From: CAZLYK01 sp964563495
Lineage (GTDB): Bacteria > Acidobacteriota > Blastocatellia > RBC074
NCBI GenBank assembly: GCA_964563495.1
Contig: CAZLYK010000099.1
Location: 1-19,472 of the forward strand
Reading direction: 5' to 3'
DNA: 19,472 nucleotides
In this document: one piece after another, positions 16,452-19,472 of the stretch
How the letters are laid out: each line of letters opens with the position of its first letter
How positions within the stretch are numbered: the first letter of the stretch is position 1
The notes under the pieces: model-generated
Databases searched by the model: none
What the model was told of the DNA's origin: nothing
Seen by the model: the letters and a program-made list of their open reading frames with translations, nothing else
Translations under genes and position numbers: made by a program

Positions 16452-17372
16452 TTATCCGCCGGGCGTCTGGTTGATCCTCTCTAATTCCGCCAGTGCCTGC
16501 TCGGGTTTCCATTGGTTGCCCCGAAAGATCCTGACCACCTTGCCATCGGGACCGATGATGGCCGTGCGCAACCCGTGAATGATCTGACCATTCTCCTTCC
16601 AGTAGTTCAATCCGAAAAACTGAGCTACGGCCTTGACCTGATCAGAGGTTCCGGTCGCGAACTCCCATGTTTTAAAAGCCTCGGTTTGATTCGATTCAAA
16701 TTGCTTCAAGCCGTATTGGCGCAAGACATTGGGGCGGTCGTGTTCGGGATCGACGCTGACGCTGAGGAGATGGGTGTTTTGTTTGAGCGCCGGGTTCCGC
16801 TGCAGCCCCTCATGAATGAGCGCGAAATTCCGGGTCATGAGCGGGCAGTAATCGGGGAGCGGGCATCGCGTATAGATAAAGGTCAAAACCAGAGTCCGGC
16901 CACGATATTTTTTTAAACTGATCTTCTTTCCGTCCTGATTGACCAGAGTGAAATCCGGGGTCTCAGTTCCGGCGCCGGGCTCGACGCCGGTCTCTTCGCT
17001 GCGGGTCAAATCAGGATTGGAGACCTGTGTGACGGTCGGGTTCTCAAGCCACGACTTGTCTCGATCAACCACCAGCGTGGCATGCAAAGTCGCGCCCGGG
17101 GTTAAGACGTCATAGACCCAGTCATCCTGCAGCGAGAACGGCATGGTCATGGCCTGCATATAACCGGGAATCTCCTCGTGCGCCACCGTCACCTGATGAT
17201 TGGCTTTGTCGCTCGAAACGACCTTCCCTTTTAAATCATAGCGCAGTGCGTTGGCTGAGGCCTCCGGTGTCTGTTTTGATCGACACCCGGCAAAGCAGAG
17301 GCCGACGCCGATCATGATGAGAATAGCGGGTGAAATGCGTTTGAAGGTGATAAGGTTCATGTCGATATTCAT
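16452..17372 (-). CDS. CusF-like/SCO1 fused copper chaperone lipoprotein
   Basis: The protein is 306 aa from the ATG at 17372, one base after the glycosyltransferase stop (an ATG at 17360 is an alternative). The open frame extends to 17477, but that part overlaps the preceding gene. A hydrophobic segment ends in FAGC with the lipidated Cys30. Residues 45-118 resemble the CusF-type copper-binding domain (H65, M72, M75, M77 in AHEEIPGYMQAMTMPF). Residues 137-300 are the thioredoxin-fold SCO1/SenC domain, with C170 and C176 in CPLPDYCP, five residues between the cysteines instead of the usual three, and the copper-ligand His266. Likely delivers copper to cytochrome oxidase CuA or acts in copper homeostasis in the periplasm. 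Tight coupling to a glycolipid gene is unexpected. Confidence 0.9.
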   Translation of the reverse strand: MNIDMNLITFKRISPAILIMIGVGLCFAGCRSKQTPEASANALRYDLKGKVVSSDKANHQVTVAHEEIPGYMQAMTMPFSLQDDWVYDVLTPGATLHATLVVDRDKSWLENPTVTQVSNPDLTRSEETGVEPGAGTETPDFTLVNQDGKKISLKKYRGRTLVLTFIYTRCPLPDYCPLMTRNFALIHEGLQRNPALKQNTHLLSVSVDPEHDRPNVLRQYGLKQFESNQTEAFKTWEFATGTSDQVKAVAQFFGLNYWKENGQIIHGLRTAIIGPDGKVVRIFRGNQWKPEQALAELERINQTPGG

Positions 17373-17373
17373 C

Positions 17374-19011
17374 TCATGCGCGTTTTGGCGGAGCCAGCCT
17401 GCCGCCCGGCATGACTCTGAAAGTGGCCCCGCGCCATTGGATTTGATCGCCCGCAAAACCGGCAACCCAGATTCCAAATGCGATCAGGTCGCGCAATGGG
17501 ACGAGCCAAAAATATCGCGCCAGCGTCTGATCGTTCAAACCATAAACGCCGACGACGAAAACCGGCAGAAAACGAGCCAGCATGGACAGTGCCAATAAGC
17601 GCCAGCCAAAACCTGAAAAGTTCCAGGCCGCCAACGAGAGCAAGGCCGTTGCTGTCCCGTATGTCAGAATCAGACCGCGGTAACCCCACGGCCGCGAGAT
17701 GCGCACCGCCCGGCTCCAGCGAAGCTGATGCCTGAGCATGGCGGTGAAGGTCTCGCGGGTCGAAATATGATCGACCACATAATCGGAGAGGACCACTTCG
17801 CAGCTTTCCCGGGCTGTCAGGTTGCCCAACCGGAAATCGTCGGCCAGGTAATCCGCGACCGCCGGAAACCCGCCGATCTTCTCGAGCAGATCGCGGCGCG
17901 TGACGATCGTCGATCCGAGGGCGAAGGCGATGCCCTCGAGCGCGCGTGATGAGCAAACCTCGGGTCCGAATGTCGACGAGATTCCGATGTTCTCCAGCAG
18001 CGAGCCGAAAGTCCGGGCGTTTGCCCCGCGATATAAACACGTCACCATCCCGACTCCCGATTGCTGCATCGGTGCAACGACCCGGCGCAAGTAGTCCGGC
18101 CCGACGCGAATATCGCTGTCTGCGATCAGCAATAGATCGTGCCTGGCCCTGGCGTACATGTTTTGCAGGTTCGAGACCTTGGCATTGTAGCCGATTTGAT
18201 CCGGGGAGATGACCAGCTCGATCTGACAGTCGGGGAGATCCGCAATCAGCTTCTTGATCACCGGGACTGCCGCGTCGTCCTCATCGCGCACACCGAAGAT
18301 GACCTGGTAGTCGGGATAAGCCTGGCGGCAGAAGCTGGCGAAGTTGTCGTAGGCTTCCTCGTCGACCCCGCGCACCGGTTTGAGAATTGTCACCGGCGGC
18401 GTGTATCCACGGCCCAGCGCTCTCTGCTTACGTCGATCGACAAACCAGAGCAGCCCGGCGATTGCCGCGATTGTGTAGTAGACGATGGCCGCGACGACGA
18501 GCACGATCAGTAAGCCTCGAAGCACCAACAAGAGCCAGAAAAATATCGGATCATCCGACCTGGCGAATATCTCATTCGGCGCGAGCAGCGAATAGATCGC
18601 CGAGCTCCATTCGCCTGCGGATCGTTCGAAGCTCTCTTCAAAACGGCTGGAGAGAGAAACGAAGGCGACTCCCCCGGCTACGAGAACCGTCCCAATCCAT
18701 CTCTCCCTCGAAATTTTTTCGTGGAGGAAAAATCGCGCCCCGAGAGTGTTAGTGATATAGCTGACCGCGGTCAGCGGCACGACAAAGCTCAGATCGGCAT
18801 AACTCAGCAGGCTGAGAAAGGAGAAGAACGAGACCGCCATGCATCCGATGCCCGCGATCAAATAGCGGCTACGAATCATCCGCCAGATTGCGCCGGCCAG
18901 CGCGCGTGGCCGGAAAGAGACGTGGCCGATCTGTTGCATCCCCTTGGCCGACAGGATTTCGCCGAGCGAGCCGGCGACGACCAGCGAAGACAGCAGCAGT
19001 AAGGTCTTCAT
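17374..19011 (-). CDS. SMR/EamA-type transporter domain fused to GT21 (HpnI-like) glycosyltransferase
   Basis: A 545-aa fusion. Residues 1-121 form four membrane helices of the small multidrug resistance/EamA type, with E18 in the first helix where EmrE has its proton-coupling Glu, and YADLSFVVPLTAVSY in the third. A further helix (about 156-190) leads to a family 21-type glycosyltransferase: TILKPVRGVDEE (208-219), DEDD (243-246), DSD (298-300), DDFRLG (391-396) and HQLRW (428-432), a variant of QxxRW. C-terminal helices follow. The transferase part most resembles hopanoid-linked HpnI and ceramide glucosyltransferases, which add a sugar to a lipid in the inner membrane. Starts with an ATGA overlap with the preceding half transporter and is followed after 1 nt by the SCO1-like gene. 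Lipid and sugar substrates are unknown. Confidence 0.88.
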   Translation of the reverse strand: MKTLLLLSSLVVAGSLGEILSAKGMQQIGHVSFRPRALAGAIWRMIRSRYLIAGIGCMAVSFFSFLSLLSYADLSFVVPLTAVSYITNTLGARFFLHEKISRERWIGTVLVAGGVAFVSLSSRFEESFERSAGEWSSAIYSLLAPNEIFARSDDPIFFWLLLVLRGLLIVLVVAAIVYYTIAAIAGLLWFVDRRKQRALGRGYTPPVTILKPVRGVDEEAYDNFASFCRQAYPDYQVIFGVRDEDDAAVPVIKKLIADLPDCQIELVISPDQIGYNAKVSNLQNMYARARHDLLLIADSDIRVGPDYLRRVVAPMQQSGVGMVTCLYRGANARTFGSLLENIGISSTFGPEVCSSRALEGIAFALGSTIVTRRDLLEKIGGFPAVADYLADDFRLGNLTARESCEVVLSDYVVDHISTRETFTAMLRHQLRWSRAVRISRPWGYRGLILTYGTATALLSLAAWNFSGFGWRLLALSMLARFLPVFVVGVYGLNDQTLARYFWLVPLRDLIAFGIWVAGFAGDQIQWRGATFRVMPGGRLAPPKRA

Positions 19012-19445
19012 GCCGCTCCTACTTCTGCTTTTTCGGTCCCGCCGCTATCACTTGCAACGTGAGAGGTGGTTTTTTGTTCGGTCCGCGAGACGACGGCGAC
19101 GCCCGCAAAGATGATCAATGTCCCGACCCAGCGCATGAGCGAGACGTGCTCTCCCAGGTACTTCCAGGACATGAAAGCGTTAAGCACATAACCGAAGGCC
19201 GTCACCGGCAGGACGAAACTCAGGTCCGCCCACGAAAGCGCAATCAGATAGAGCCCGAAGAAAACGCTCAAAATAATTATCCCCAACCAGATATCCGGAG
19301 TGGTGAAGACCTGAACGCCGATCTTGAAGAGCTCGGCCGGATCGATCGTCTTGACCTCGCCGATCGATCTCATCCCCCTGGTCAGACACACGTCTCCGTA
19401 AGTTTGTGCACAGATTGCTAAAAAGAGGACGATCAAAGTTTTCAT
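19008..19445 (-). CDS. SMR/EamA-type half transporter
   Basis: A 145-aa protein of four membrane helices with a short polar tail. It is a clear paralogue of the N-terminal domain of the fusion protein that follows: both begin MKTL, carry an acidic residue at position 18 (Asp here, Glu there) followed by GM..IG, and share a third-helix ADLSFV.P.TA motif and RW.GT near the fourth. SMR proteins act as dimers, and heterodimeric pairs such as ArnE/ArnF flip lipid-linked sugars. The ATGA overlap (19008-19011) implies equal production of the two halves. No clear ribosome site is seen; the window ends 27 nt upstream, so promoter and any earlier gene are out of view. Confidence 0.85.
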   Translation of the reverse strand: MKTLIVLFLAICAQTYGDVCLTRGMRSIGEVKTIDPAELFKIGVQVFTTPDIWLGIIILSVFFGLYLIALSWADLSFVLPVTAFGYVLNAFMSWKYLGEHVSLMRWVGTLIIFAGVAVVSRTEQKTTSHVASDSGGTEKAEVGAA

Positions 19446-19472
19446 AAATGTCGGTCTACTCGTCTTAACTCA

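Noticed and set aside
17373..17477. N-terminal extension of the SCO1-like protein
   Set aside because: It overlaps the end of the glycosyltransferase and puts 35 polar residues before the lipoprotein signal; the ATG at 17372 gives a proper signal peptide.
17369..18040. 223-codon minus-strand frame beside the glycosyltransferase frame
   Set aside because: Same strand, different frame inside the intact glycosyltransferase domain; Arg/Gly-rich shadow.

Overview
The window looks like chromosomal DNA of a moderately GC-rich, diderm, heterotrophic bacterium. It carries lipoproteins, an outer-membrane-like barrel protein and a hopanoid/ceramide-type glycosyltransferase. Gene content and protein style suggest Acidobacteriota (Blastocatellia-like), but this is inference from general resemblance, not a database result. 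There is no rRNA, tRNA, CRISPR array, phage or transposase gene.

Layout. (1) Positions 1-3475, minus strand: a large membrane-anchored VWA / glutamine-amidotransferase-like protein and, 11 nt downstream, a caspase/legumain-fold lipoprotein whose stop codon lies at the edge of an 8-bp tandem repeat. (2) 3476-4948: an intergenic region with a good promoter, a small polytopic membrane protein (+), and a convergent, slightly overlapping outer-membrane beta-barrel (DUF2490-like) gene (-). (3) 4977-10407, minus strand: the classic yceD-rpmF-plsX-fabD-fabG-acpP-fabF fatty-acid/phospholipid cluster, read from a near-perfect sigma70 promoter at 10436-10463. It lacks the fabH normally found between plsX and fabD. 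(4) 10603-13755, plus strand: argC-argB-argD arginine biosynthesis genes. (5) 14039-16411, plus strand: an exported protein of unknown function, then a monofunctional proline dehydrogenase. (6) 16452-19445, minus strand: a tightly coupled three-gene unit made of an SMR/EamA-type half transporter, a second SMR half transporter fused to a GT21/HpnI-like glycosyltransferase, and a CusF-SCO1 copper chaperone lipoprotein.

Repeats are the other theme. A family of about 32-nt GGAT-rich repeats (six copies, two pairs inverted) sits at gene ends and beside the yceD promoter. A REP-like pair of inverted palindromes follows fabF, and a long imperfect hairpin separates acpP from fabF. Several of these repeats touch or supply stop codons. 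The most unusual coding arrangement is the SMR + SMR-glycosyltransferase pair at the right end. It looks like a glycolipid synthesis-and-flipping module.
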